In this document: piece by piece, positions 19,061 through 31,236 of the stretch
Layout: the number at the start of each line of letters is the position of its first letter
Numbering within the stretch: position 1 is the stretch's first letter
NCBI GenBank assembly: GCA_963700045.1
Contig: CAVOWK010000012.1
Span: 186,001 to 250,000, forward strand
Origin: RPQJ01 sp963700045
GTDB taxonomy: Bacteria; Pseudomonadota; Gammaproteobacteria; Steroidobacterales; Steroidobacteraceae
Reading direction: 5' to 3'
Length of the DNA stretch: 64,000 nt
Notes under the pieces: generated by a model
What the model saw: only the letters and a program-made list of their open reading frames with translations
Database searches by the model: none
Told to the model about the DNA's origin: nothing
Position numbers and translations under genes: made by a program

Positions 19061-19537
19061 GTGTGGATGTGGGTCCTCGCCTCGCTCATGGTGCTCGGCG
19101 GGCTGGCGGGTGCCGTGTTGCCGGCGCTGCCCGGTGTGCCGCTCGTGTTCGGCGGGCTGGTGGTCGCGGCCTGGGCCGACGACTTTCAGCGCGTCGGCTG
19201 GATCACGCTCACGTTTCTCGGCTTGCTGACAGTCGCGTCGTTCGTCATCGATTTCGCGGCCACGGCGATGGGCGCCAGGCGCGTCGGTGCCTCCCGGCTT
19301 GCCATCGTGGGCGCCGCGCTCGGCACGCTGGGCGGCCTGTTCCTCGGCATTCCAGGGCTGATTCTCGGACCCTTCGTCGGCGCGGTCGCCGGCGAAATGC
19401 TCTCGCATGGCGAGTGGCGCAAGGCCACGCAGGCGGGTTTCGCGACGTGGATGGGCCTGCTGTTCGGCACGCTCGCGAAGCTCGCGCTGGTGTTCACGAT
19501 GCTCGGGATCTTCCTGTTCGCTTACCTGATCGGCTGA
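19061..19537 (+). CDS. DUF456 family membrane protein
   Basis: About 158 residues, nearly all hydrophobic with four to five helices and the Gly-rich family pattern (LPALPGVPLVFGGLVVAAW, FLGIPGLILGPFVGAVAGE). Function of DUF456 proteins is unknown. I prefer the GTG at 19061 because AAGGGA sits 5 bases before it; an ATG at 19046 adds five residues but has no ribosome site. After it comes a gene-free 460 bases with two hairpin elements. Confidence 0.85.
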   Translation: MWMWVLASLMVLGGLAGAVLPALPGVPLVFGGLVVAAWADDFQRVGWITLTFLGLLTVASFVIDFAATAMGARRVGASRLAIVGAALGTLGGLFLGIPGLILGPFVGAVAGEMLSHGEWRKATQAGFATWMGLLFGTLAKLALVFTMLGIFLFAYLIG

Positions 19538-19598
19538 ATCCCGTCTTGCCTGGGTCGATAGCTTGTTGCGCGCGAGAATTCATAGCAAATAAGTGCTC

Positions 19599-19725
19599 GC
19601 GACAGCGCGACCGGCCTCCCTGCCGCAGCGCGGACACGCCGTGAATACGTCCCTGTAGGCTCGCCCGCGCCGTCCATGGCGCGTGACGGTCCGCCCTGCG
19701 GCAAGGAGGCCGGCCGCACTGTCGC
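19599..19725 (+). repeat. Hairpin element, copy A (arms 37 nt, loop 53 nt)
   Basis: Inverted repeat with arms at 19599-19635 and 19689-19725 that pair with about five mismatches, enclosing a 53-base loop (19636-19688). The loop starts ACGCCGTGAATACGTCCCTG and carries a nested hairpin (CGCGCC-GTCCAT-GGCGCG). The same loop, 4 differences in 53, is in copy B at 19901-19953 in reverse orientation, but the arms of the two copies are unrelated in sequence. Between the two copies (19726-19870) I see no supported gene. Confidence 0.85.
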
Positions 19726-19870
19726 ATCACGGTCCGTTGGCGCATTCGAGATCCAGCGGAGCTCCGCCGGCCCGCTTCAAGCACCCAGTCGACGCGCCAG
19801 CCGTGAATATGGATCGCGACGAGGCGAAGCAAACGGACGAGCGAACCAAGCGCGCATTGAACATGGCGGG

Positions 19871-19983
19871 TTGATCGGTCCCGCTTGAGGTTCGAGGGAC
19901 CGTCGCGCGCCATGGACGGCGCGCGCGAGCCTACAGGGATGTATTTACGGCGTGTCCCTCGAACCTCAAGCGGGACCGATCAA
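19871..19983 (-). repeat. Hairpin element, copy B (perfect 30-nt arms, loop 53 nt)
   Basis: Perfect 30-base inverted repeat, 19871-19900 against 19954-19983, enclosing a 53-base loop at 19901-19953 that is the reverse complement of the copy A loop with four substitutions. The nested hairpin is GCGCGCC-ATGGAC-GGCGCGC. It ends 18 bases before the acs stop, where it could also act as a terminator for acs on the minus strand. Confidence 0.9.
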
Positions 19984-20001
19984 GCCGCCAACCAACACGC
20001 G

Positions 20002-21945
<1,944 letters not shown>

Positions 21946-21991
21946 CGTCAGGCTCCCCTGCGCCCGGGCTGCTGCCGGCACGCTTTCACTG

Positions 21992-22411
21992 TCAGTCGAG
22001 CGCGGCGCGCACGCGTGCAGCGTGCTCCGCCAGCATCTTGTGATCCGCCATGTCGCGCGCGTGGAAGCGCAGGTCGAGCCCCTCGTGGCGCGGCACGACG
22101 TGGAAATGAATGTGAAACACGGACTGGCCGGCCGCGCTGCCGTTCAACTGCGCGATCAGGATGCCGGGCGCGTCGAACGCTCTCTTGACGGCCCTGGCGA
22201 CTCGCTGCGTGGTCACGATCGTCGCCGCGAGCGCGTCTGGCGGCAGGTCGAGGATGTTCTCCGCCGGCGTCTTCGGGATCACCAGCGTATGGCCGTCTGC
22301 CTGTGGCATCACGTCCATGAACGCGAGCGAGTGCTCGTCCTCGAAGACCTTGTGCGACGGGATCTCGCCGCGCAGGATGCGCGCGAAAATGTTGTTGCTG
22401 TCGTAAGCCAT
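21992..22411 (-). CDS. HIT family nucleotide-binding protein
   Basis: 139 residues with the histidine triad HIHFHVVPRHEG and the N-terminal NNIFARILRGEIPSHKVFED of the HinT/HIT hydrolase group, which hydrolyse nucleoside phosphoramidates or similar. The physiological substrate is unknown. The ATG at 22411 matches the usual family start. It sits between dacB (starting further upstream on the same strand) and acs. Confidence 0.93.
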   Translation of the reverse strand: MAYDSNNIFARILRGEIPSHKVFEDEHSLAFMDVMPQADGHTLVIPKTPAENILDLPPDALAATIVTTQRVARAVKRAFDAPGILIAQLNGSAAGQSVFHIHFHVVPRHEGLDLRFHARDMADHKMLAEHAARVRAALD

Positions 22412-22508
22412 GGTCGGTGGCGCCCTGCTCCCCGGTCTGCCATGGCCGAGTATAGCGGCGGTCCGGCGACGCCCCGACGCCATTCGACCAAAGGATGAGA
22501 CCGGTCGT

Positions 22509-23960
22509 CTACTGCCCGAACACCCACTGCACGAGCGCCGCCTGGATCGCCTCGCCGGGACCCTGCGCAGCCGTGGGGTGATTGAGGATGACGACGGTGA
22601 CGAAGGTCCGCCCGCTTGCGGCGCTGACGAAACCCGCGAGCGCCGAGACTTCCTCGAGCGTGCCGGTCTTCATGCGCAACCGGCCTTGCATTTCTGGCGC
22701 CTTGAACCGGCGCTTGAGGGTGCCGTCGGTAGCCGACAGCGGCAGCGACGCGGCGAACTCGGGCATATACTGACTGCGGTATGCGGCCAGCAGCACCTCG
22801 GCCATCGTCGCGACACTGATGCGTTCGTTGCGGGAGAGTCCCGAGCCGTTCTCGAGCACGAGCTCCGGCGCGGCGATGCCGTGCTGCGCCAGGAATGCCG
22901 CGACAGCGTCGCGACCGGCGCTGGTCGTCGCCGGACGACCCGGATTGCGCTCTGCGCCCATGGTCAGGAACAGCGCGCGCGCCATCGAGTTGCTCGAATA
23001 CTTGTTGACGAGCCGGATCACCTCGGCGAGCGTCAGCGATTCGTGCGAATAGAGCAGCTTTGCGTCGGCCGGGAGCGTGCCGAGGCGCATGCCGCCGCCG
23101 ATCGTCCCACCCGCTTGCTGCCAGAACGCGCGGAACAGGCCGTAGGCGAAATCGGGCGCCTTCATGACGGCACGCGGCACCGAGAACTGGCCGCACCCCG
23201 CCGCGTACCGGCCCGAGAGTTCGATGCGATTGCCGGTCGCGCCCTCGGGCATTGCGACCACGATGCCGCCGGCGCCACGCTTGCAGGCGCCCGGATCGAG
23301 GCGAACGTTGTTGTCGATCGCGAGGTTCGCGGGCCAGGGGCTGGCGCTGACTCGCACGGAACCGGTGGCTGTGTCCGGTACCGCGTTGATGGTGACCGTC
23401 TGGAAATTCACCAGCAATGCGTCGGGAAGCACGTTGTACGTGCGGTACGGGAGGTTGTCGAAAGCGCCGCGATCGTCGCCCATGGGTGCGAAGTAGGTGT
23501 TGTCGATGACGACGTCGCCCGCGATGCGAGTGACGCCGGCCTGACGCAGGCCGCTCACGAACGCCCACCAGCGCTCCTGCGTCATGAACGGATCGCCGCC
23601 CCCCAGCAGCACGAGGTTGCCTTCGAGCACCTGGTCGCGGATCGGGCCGGTGGCGTAGGCACGGGTCCGCCAGGTGTAGGCGGGCCCGAGAGATTCGAGC
23701 GCCGAGTAGGTCGTGACGACCTTCATCGTCGACGCCGGATTGCGCGGCACGGTCGAATTGAAGCTGATCAGCGGCTCCTCGCGGCCGACCTCGCGCACGA
23801 ACACGCTGAGACTGGTCCCCGGCACTTTCTGCCGCTTCATGGCCTGCTCGACTTCGGGCGGCAGGTAGTCGCGGTCGCGCGCGCCGGCGGCTCCGGGCGC
23901 GTTGAGCAGCGCGGCGGAGAGCAGCAAGGGCAACAGCAGGCGGGGCAGGATGGGACGCAT
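22509..23960 (-). CDS. dacB: D-alanyl-D-alanine carboxypeptidase/endopeptidase (PBP4 type)
   Basis: 483-residue exported penicillin-binding protein of the S13 family that trims or cuts peptidoglycan cross-links. Signal peptide at residues 1-28 (PRLLLPLLLSAALLNAPGAAG). Active-site motifs: SxxK in NPASTMKVV, SxN in KYSSNSMAR, and KTG in RMKTGTLEEV. The long insert between SxxK and SxN is typical of PBP4. I chose the ATG at 23960; a second in-frame ATG at 23990 would add ten residues before the leader. Divergent from the DUF502 gene. Confidence 0.93.
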   Translation of the reverse strand: MRPILPRLLLPLLLSAALLNAPGAAGARDRDYLPPEVEQAMKRQKVPGTSLSVFVREVGREEPLISFNSTVPRNPASTMKVVTTYSALESLGPAYTWRTRAYATGPIRDQVLEGNLVLLGGGDPFMTQERWWAFVSGLRQAGVTRIAGDVVIDNTYFAPMGDDRGAFDNLPYRTYNVLPDALLVNFQTVTINAVPDTATGSVRVSASPWPANLAIDNNVRLDPGACKRGAGGIVVAMPEGATGNRIELSGRYAAGCGQFSVPRAVMKAPDFAYGLFRAFWQQAGGTIGGGMRLGTLPADAKLLYSHESLTLAEVIRLVNKYSSNSMARALFLTMGAERNPGRPATTSAGRDAVAAFLAQHGIAAPELVLENGSGLSRNERISVATMAEVLLAAYRSQYMPEFAASLPLSATDGTLKRRFKAPEMQGRLRMKTGTLEEVSALAGFVSAASGRTFVTVVILNHPTAAQGPGEAIQAALVQWVFGQ

Positions 23961-24057
23961 CGAACTCGATTTGGTGGGCGTACGAATCATAAGCGATGCG
24001 GTGGCGGCGCGCGGCGCCGCTGACGCATACTCGCTGCCCGTCGGCAGCAGGAACAGC

Positions 24058-24681
24058 ATGCGAAAGATCTGGAATACGGTGTTGAAGGGGATCGTGGCGA
24101 TCCTGCCGATCGGACTCACCGTCTACGTCGTGTACTGGCTCGCGGTCACGGCCGAGAGGTTGTTCTCGCCGGTGATCAAGCTGCTGGTACCCGCGCGCTA
24201 CTACTGGCCCGGGCTGGGACTGCTGACCGGACTCGTCCTGTTGTATTTCGTCGGCCTCGCCGTCAACGCCTGGTTCGTGCATCGCGCGCTGCGCATGTCG
24301 GACGCATTGTTCGCGCGCATCCCGGTCGTCAAGACGATCTACCTTGCAATCCGCGACTTCATGCGGTTCTTTCCGTCCTCGGGCCAGGCCAGCGACCTGC
24401 GGCGCGTAGTGCTGATCCAGTTCGGGCCCGGCAAGGTCATCGGCTTCGTCACGGCCGAGTCCGACGAGATGCTGCGCCGCTCGACGCCGGCCGGCGACGA
24501 CATGGTCGCCGTCTACCTGCCCATGAGTTACATGGTGGGCGGTTACACGATTTTCCTGCCGCGTGGGCTCGTCGAGACGACGTCGCTGTCGGTCGAGGAA
24601 GGCATGCGCATCGCGCTGATGGGGGGCGTGCGCAGCAACGCGCCATCTACGCTGCGGGAATCGTCGCCAGGCGGTGCCTGA
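24058..24681 (+). CDS. DUF502 family membrane protein
   Basis: 207 residues with two N-terminal membrane helices (about 9-31 and 52-75) and a cytoplasmic beta-rich domain (VVLIQFGPGKVIGFVTAE, VYLPMSYMVGGYTIFLP), the normal DUF502 plan. Function unknown; plant homologues localise to membranes. AGGA precedes the ATG. The stop TGA is immediately followed by the GTG of the next gene, so the two are translationally coupled. Confidence 0.92.
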   Translation: MRKIWNTVLKGIVAILPIGLTVYVVYWLAVTAERLFSPVIKLLVPARYYWPGLGLLTGLVLLYFVGLAVNAWFVHRALRMSDALFARIPVVKTIYLAIRDFMRFFPSSGQASDLRRVVLIQFGPGKVIGFVTAESDEMLRRSTPAGDDMVAVYLPMSYMVGGYTIFLPRGLVETTSLSVEEGMRIALMGGVRSNAPSTLRESSPGGA

Positions 24682-25338
24682 GTGCAGGCAGTCGTCATTC
24701 CGGTCACGCCGTTCGCCCAGAACTGTTCGCTGGTCTGGTGCCCGCGCACGCTGGAAGGCGCAGTCATCGATCCCGGCGGCGATCTCGACAAGGTGCTCGC
24801 CGAGGTGCGCAAGCACGGCGTGAAACTCACGCAGATCCTGCTGACGCACGCCCACATCGACCATGCCGGTGGCACGGCCAGGCTCGCGCGCGACCTGAAC
24901 CTGCGGATCGTCGGCCCGCATCCGGGCGATCAGTTCTGGATCGATGGGATCGCCGAGCAGGGGCGCATGTTCGGCTTCGGGCAATGCGAAAGCTTCGTGC
25001 CCGACCAGTGGCTCGACCAGGGCGACAAGGTGCGGGTCGGCGACGTCGAATTCGACGTGCAGCATTGCCCGGGGCACACGCCTGGCCACGTGACGTTCCA
25101 CTGCGCCGCCGACAAGATTGCGTTCGTCGGTGACGTGCTGTTCGCCGGGTCGATCGGCCGCACCGATTTTCCGGGCGGCGACTACGACACGCTGATCCGC
25201 TCGATTCGTGAAAGGCTGTTTACGCTCGGCGACGACGTCCGCTTCGTGCCAGGGCACGGGCCGATGTCGACGTTCGGGAACGAACGGCGGACGAATCCGT
25301 TCGCAGGCGATGCGGTCGTGGCGTCCAGGCGCGGCTGA
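24682..25338 (+). CDS. Metallo-beta-lactamase-fold hydrolase (YcbL/glyoxalase II-like)
   Basis: 218 residues with the metal-binding motif LTHAHIDHAGG, then HCPGHTPGH, FVGDVLFAGSIGRTDFPGG, and the final VPGHGPMSTFGNE. This matches the short glyoxalase II-like group (E. coli YcbL), thought to hydrolyse thioesters; the true substrate is unknown. It begins with GTG directly after the DUF502 stop. Its end is 16 bases from a convergent gene. Confidence 0.92.
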   Translation: MQAVVIPVTPFAQNCSLVWCPRTLEGAVIDPGGDLDKVLAEVRKHGVKLTQILLTHAHIDHAGGTARLARDLNLRIVGPHPGDQFWIDGIAEQGRMFGFGQCESFVPDQWLDQGDKVRVGDVEFDVQHCPGHTPGHVTFHCAADKIAFVGDVLFAGSIGRTDFPGGDYDTLIRSIRERLFTLGDDVRFVPGHGPMSTFGNERRTNPFAGDAVVASRRG

Positions 25339-25354
25339 GCCGCGACCCGCACGG

Positions 25355-25729
25355 TCAGCCGCTCTTGTCGGACTTGCGGCGCCCGCGGCCGACAGCGGCA
25401 CGCTTGTCGACATCGACCCAGCCGTCGATGGCCACGCCCATGTCGCGCGCACGCCGGGGTCCGGCACGGCGGTCGTCGTGGTGCTGATACAGGCACATGC
25501 AGTTTTCGCACGTGCATTTCCTGAGCGGCAGGGTCGGAGCGTCGCGCGACAGGAAACGCTGGCCCTGCAGCGCCCGCGCCTCATGGCAGCATCGACTGCC
25601 GGGCTGGATGCTCACGGCATGAAACGACTGCGTCACCTTCTTCGCCACGGGCTTGGATGCCTGGTCGGCGGTGACAGGCTCGCCCCGCGAAAACATGCCC
25701 TTGGCACGGTCGAAAAAGGAGGGAGGCAC
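25355..25729 (-). CDS. Small Cys-cluster protein, function unknown
   Basis: About 124 residues. N-terminal PPSFFDRAKGMFSRGEPV, then a Cys-rich centre (SRCCHEARAL and LRKCTCENCMCLYQHHDDRR, six Cys) and a conserved-looking basic C-terminus. The KCTCENCMC cluster suggests metal binding or redox, which is inference. The GTG at 25729 is preceded by AAGGA at 6 bases, so I start there instead of at longer open frames. Convergent with the hydrolase gene and divergent from nadE. No named family recognised. Confidence 0.65.
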   Translation of the reverse strand: MPPSFFDRAKGMFSRGEPVTADQASKPVAKKVTQSFHAVSIQPGSRCCHEARALQGQRFLSRDAPTLPLRKCTCENCMCLYQHHDDRRAGPRRARDMGVAIDGWVDVDKRAAVGRGRRKSDKSG

Positions 25730-25863
25730 GACGGTTCCTTGCGGACTGGAGCGGACACTAGCCACGCCGGCAGTCTGTCCGCCGTGACCCGGGTCGCAGA
25801 ATCGCACTTGCCCGACCCGAATGGGAAGCCGACACTTTCCGCCTGACCGGAAGAGACCCCCGC

Positions 25864-27993
<2,130 letters not shown>

Positions 27994-28032
27994 GCATCAC
28001 CCGGCGCGCGAACGCACTTGTACAGCCGCGCT

Positions 28033-28067
28033 GTAGGAATTGCCCCGGACGGGATGCGTATTCCTAC
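28033..28067. repeat. Short inverted repeat GTAGGAAT...ATTCCTAC
   Basis: Perfect 8-base arms (28033-28040 and 28060-28067) around a 19-base GC-rich spacer, 64 bases before the Memo-family gene and 40 after nadE. It could be an operator, part of a transcript leader, or the end signal of nadE; there is no T-run. Confidence 0.5.
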
Positions 28068-28130
28068 GATTGGCGACGAACTCGCGGGGGCCACATAGTC
28101 AGCCGCGGCGCGCAATGCGCAGGTGGCGGA

Positions 28131-28955
28131 ATGCCCGGACCGAGCACAGAACCAGGCGGCGTGCGGCCCGCTTCAGCGGCGGGCCTCTATTACCCCAGGG
28201 ATGCAGACGGCCTCCGCCGCGCCCTGCAGACGCTGCTTGGCAGCGGCGGCAACACGGGTACCAGTGTTCGCCTGCCGAAAGCGCTGATCGTGCCGCACGC
28301 GGGTTACGCGTATTCCGGTGCGGTCGCGGCCGCGGCGTTCCGGACGCTCGACAGCGTGGCAGCGGCCTCGATCCGCCACGTGGTGCTGCTGGGCCCGAGT
28401 CATCGAGTCAAGATGCGCGGCCTTGCCTTGCCGTCGTACGACCACTTCTCGACGCCTCTCGGCCAGGTGCGCGTCGACGATGAAGGTCGCCGGCGACTGC
28501 GGGAACTCGGGCTCGCGGGCATTGCGGACGCGCCGCATGCGCTCGAGCATTCGCTCGAGGTGCAGGTGCCCTTCCTGCAGTCCGTGCTGACCGACTTCGA
28601 CCTGCTGCCGATCGCGGTGGGTCTCGCCCCGCCCGAGCAGGTGGGACGCGCGCTCGAGGCCGTCTGGGGCGGCCCGGAGACGCTGATCGTGGTCAGTTCG
28701 GACTTGAGCCACCACCACACCCACGTCGAGGCCCAGGCGCTCGACCAGCAGACCGCCAGGTGCATCGTCGAGCGTCACAGCGACGTGTCGGAATCGCAGG
28801 CCTGCGGGGCCGACAGCATCAACGGCCTGATGGAGGTCGCGCGGCATCGCGACCTCGAGGTGCGGTTGCTGGAGCGCCGGACCTCGGGTGACACCGCCGG
28901 AGACAGCCAGCGCGTCGTGGGTTACGGCAGTTTCGCGCTCTACGCCCGCGATTGA
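28131..28955 (+). CDS. Memo family protein (AmmeMemoRadiSam protein B type)
   Basis: 274 residues with the full Memo pattern: LIVPHAGYAYSG, VVLLGPSHR, EHSLEVQVPFL, VSSDLSHHH and ACGADSI, giving the three His and one Cys that line the metal site in the human Memo structure. Biochemical role in bacteria is unsettled. In many genomes this gene sits with AMMECR1 and a radical SAM gene; neither is adjacent here. AGGTGG precedes the ATG. A TonB-type gene follows after 31 bases on the same strand. Confidence 0.93.
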   Translation: MPGPSTEPGGVRPASAAGLYYPRDADGLRRALQTLLGSGGNTGTSVRLPKALIVPHAGYAYSGAVAAAAFRTLDSVAAASIRHVVLLGPSHRVKMRGLALPSYDHFSTPLGQVRVDDEGRRRLRELGLAGIADAPHALEHSLEVQVPFLQSVLTDFDLLPIAVGLAPPEQVGRALEAVWGGPETLIVVSSDLSHHHTHVEAQALDQQTARCIVERHSDVSESQACGADSINGLMEVARHRDLEVRLLERRTSGDTAGDSQRVVGYGSFALYARD

Positions 28956-28986
28956 ACCCGCGCCGCGCGCATGTCAGTCTGGCGCG

Positions 28987-30501
28987 GTGAGTGACCGTCT
29001 CCACACCGCGGTGCCTGGATCCAGCACGCGGCGCCAATGGCTCGTCGCGGCCGCGTGGGCCGCGCTCGCCGTGACAGGCTCGGCGTTTGCGCAACCCGTC
29101 ACCCCTGCGCCCGAGGACGCCGTTGCGACGCCGCCGGGCGACGCCGCAGGCACCCCGGCGACCGCCAGCGCAACCGACGCCTACACCAGCTTCCGCACCG
29201 AGTTCGACGCGGGACGGTACGCGGAAGCTGTGCCGCATGCCGGGCGCGTGCTCGAACTCGCCAAGGCGCAGGCCACCACGCCCACGGCCGAAGAGGTGCA
29301 GGTTGCGCTGATGAACCTCGGCATGGTGCAGAACCTGTCCGATGATTACGTCGGTGCCGAGTCCACGTACCTGCAGGTGATCCAGCTCATCGAGAGTTCG
29401 GGCCGTCCGCAGCAGGATCGGCTCGCGCGAGCTTACGCCGGTCTCGCTTCGGCCTATCACGACGGCAAGCGGCATGACCTCGCGGTGAAGAGCTTCGACC
29501 AGGCGATCGCCCTCAAGCGCCGGCACGAAGGACTGCTCACGGCGCAACAGGTGCCGTTGATCGAGAAGTACATCGATTCCCTGACCGAGCTCGGCCGGTA
29601 CCCGGAGGCGTTGAAGGCGCAGAAATACCTGCTGCGGATCGCGACGCGCCAGCATGGCGCGGACAGCCCGCAGCTCGCCCCGACCCTGGAAGAGATCGGG
29701 CGCTGGTACGCGAGCATCGGAGCGTACGACCAGTCGCGACGCACGCTGCGGCAGGCGATCGAGATCGTGGAAGCCGCCGCAGGGCCGAACTCGCCGCTGC
29801 TCGTGGGACCATTGCTCGCGATCGCCGCCTGCAATCGCAGGCAACTGCTCGATCCGGCGGCGCAGCCGCTGGCGTCCCCCGACGAACAACGCGAAGCCCT
29901 GTTTCACGATCCGGCGGCAATGCTGGTGCCGATGCAGGTCTCGCCCGCGTCGCTGGCGAGCGAAGGCGAGCGGGCCCTGCTGCGAGCGGCGCAGATCGTC
30001 GACCAGGCCGCGGAGCCATCGCCCGTGGCGGTGCTGAACGTACGGACCCAGGTCGGCGACTGGTACCAGGTGCGCAACCAGCCGGATCGCGCACGCGGCC
30101 ATTACCAGCAGGCGTGGCAGGCAGCCGCGCGCGTGACCGACAAACTGAATGGCAAGAGCTACACCGACGCGATCTTCGGCCAGCCCGTCCTGCTGCACCT
30201 GTTCCGGCCCGACGACTGGAACAGGTACCCGAAGCGCCCACCCACGGAGGTCGAGGTGCGCAACGTCGTCGTCGAGTTCACGGTCAACGCGCAGGGCCGC
30301 GTCGAGGAGACGAAGGTGATCGACGACTCGGGCGACAAGAGGCGTGGGGAAAAGACAGCCGGCGCGGTGCAGAGCACGGCGCGGTATCGGCCACGCCTCG
30401 AGAACGGCGAACCGGTCGCAACCCCGGGCGTGCAGTTCAGCCAGCCGTGGATCCTGCTGTTGCCGCCTCCGGCCACGCCGGCACCGGCCGGGCAGAACTA
30501 G
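28987..30501 (+). CDS. TPR protein with TonB C-terminal domain
   Basis: 504 residues from a GTG start. Residues about 17-38 (TRRQWLVAAAWAALAVTGSA) look like a signal, and the twin Arg before the hydrophobic part resembles a Tat leader. The body contains TPR-like repeats (residues about 60-250, such as QVALMNLGMVQNLSDDYVGAE and LARAYAGLASAYHDG). The last about 90 residues match the TonB C-terminal domain (VVVEFTVNAQGRVEETKVID ... YRPRLENGEPV). Without a membrane anchor it may be a periplasmic partner of outer-membrane transport. It converges on the minus-strand cluster beginning at 30545. Confidence 0.8.
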   Translation: MSDRLHTAVPGSSTRRQWLVAAAWAALAVTGSAFAQPVTPAPEDAVATPPGDAAGTPATASATDAYTSFRTEFDAGRYAEAVPHAGRVLELAKAQATTPTAEEVQVALMNLGMVQNLSDDYVGAESTYLQVIQLIESSGRPQQDRLARAYAGLASAYHDGKRHDLAVKSFDQAIALKRRHEGLLTAQQVPLIEKYIDSLTELGRYPEALKAQKYLLRIATRQHGADSPQLAPTLEEIGRWYASIGAYDQSRRTLRQAIEIVEAAAGPNSPLLVGPLLAIAACNRRQLLDPAAQPLASPDEQREALFHDPAAMLVPMQVSPASLASEGERALLRAAQIVDQAAEPSPVAVLNVRTQVGDWYQVRNQPDRARGHYQQAWQAAARVTDKLNGKSYTDAIFGQPVLLHLFRPDDWNRYPKRPPTEVEVRNVVVEFTVNAQGRVEETKVIDDSGDKRRGEKTAGAVQSTARYRPRLENGEPVATPGVQFSQPWILLLPPPATPAPAGQN

Positions 30502-30544
30502 CCTGCCGGAGCGTCCGGCGACCCTGCGGCTGCCGCGCGGGCCG

Positions 30545-31204
30545 TCAGTTGCGCGGCGGAGGCAGTTCCACTTCCTGCGGCTTGCCTGGTTGCACGGCAG
30601 GCAGCAGTCCACGTGCGATTGCCTGCTCGTGGAATTCGGCGGCGAGCTTGGCGCCCGCGTCGCGCATCGCCAGCCGCGTGGCCGCGGCCAGCGCCTCGGC
30701 ACCCTTGCCCGGGAACTGGCTTGCCGGTTGCGATCCATACCCGGTGAATGTCCAGCTTTCCGCCAGCTCGCCCTGCGGGGAGTAGAGTCGAATCGTGTAA
30801 CGCAGGCTTGCGGCATACGTCGGCGTGCCGGAGTCGAGCGGTGTCACGAACGCGTAGTCATCGAGGACAGGTTCCAGCACGCCGCGGATTTCCGGATCGG
30901 TCGCCGCTGCATCGCGCGGTGAAGCAACGGGCACCACGCGATTGAACATCGCGTTCAGGACCCGCATGAACCCTGCGGACTGCGCCTTGCCGAGGCCGAT
31001 GCTGTATTCGCCGCCGCCACCCTCGCGCTTTTCCTGGTACACCTTGTCAGTGAACTCGAGCGGCATGTGCACGCCAACCGTAACCGGAATCTTCTCGATC
31101 AGGGGCTGCGGGATGTCGGACTGAGTTTCGAACCTCGTTGGCGCGCAGGCAGCGAGCAGCGCCAGGAGCAGCGCTGCGACCGGCATTCGCAGTGCTCGCG
31201 ACAT
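30545..31204 (-). CDS. Lipoprotein, last gene of the vWA/kinase cluster
   Basis: About 219 residues with leader RMPVAALLLALLAACAP (lipobox Cys near residue 20) and a soluble domain of unknown fold (VGVHMPLEFTDKVYQEKREG, YAASLRYTIRLYSPQGELAE). Probably anchored in the outer or inner membrane facing the periplasm. Starts 33 bases after the vWA gene at 31237, same strand, so likely the last cistron of the eleven-gene unit. Start codon uncertain: ATGs at 31204 and 31219 both give a working leader. Confidence 0.75.
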   Translation of the reverse strand: MSRALRMPVAALLLALLAACAPTRFETQSDIPQPLIEKIPVTVGVHMPLEFTDKVYQEKREGGGGEYSIGLGKAQSAGFMRVLNAMFNRVVPVASPRDAAATDPEIRGVLEPVLDDYAFVTPLDSGTPTYAASLRYTIRLYSPQGELAESWTFTGYGSQPASQFPGKGAEALAAATRLAMRDAGAKLAAEFHEQAIARGLLPAVQPGKPQEVELPPPRN

Positions 31205-31236
31205 GAACAGGTCAGGCATGCACGCCAAGATACACC

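Noticed and set aside
19676..19888. Short open frame spanning the two hairpin elements
   Set aside because: Runs through element sequence; no ribosome site or family; likely non-coding.
22309..25584. 1091-residue minus-strand open frame
   Set aside because: Crosses several real genes on both strands and contains no domain; a product of high GC content.
28021..28130. Possible tRNA or small RNA before the Memo gene
   Set aside because: No cloverleaf could be formed by eye; only the 8-base inverted repeat is supported.
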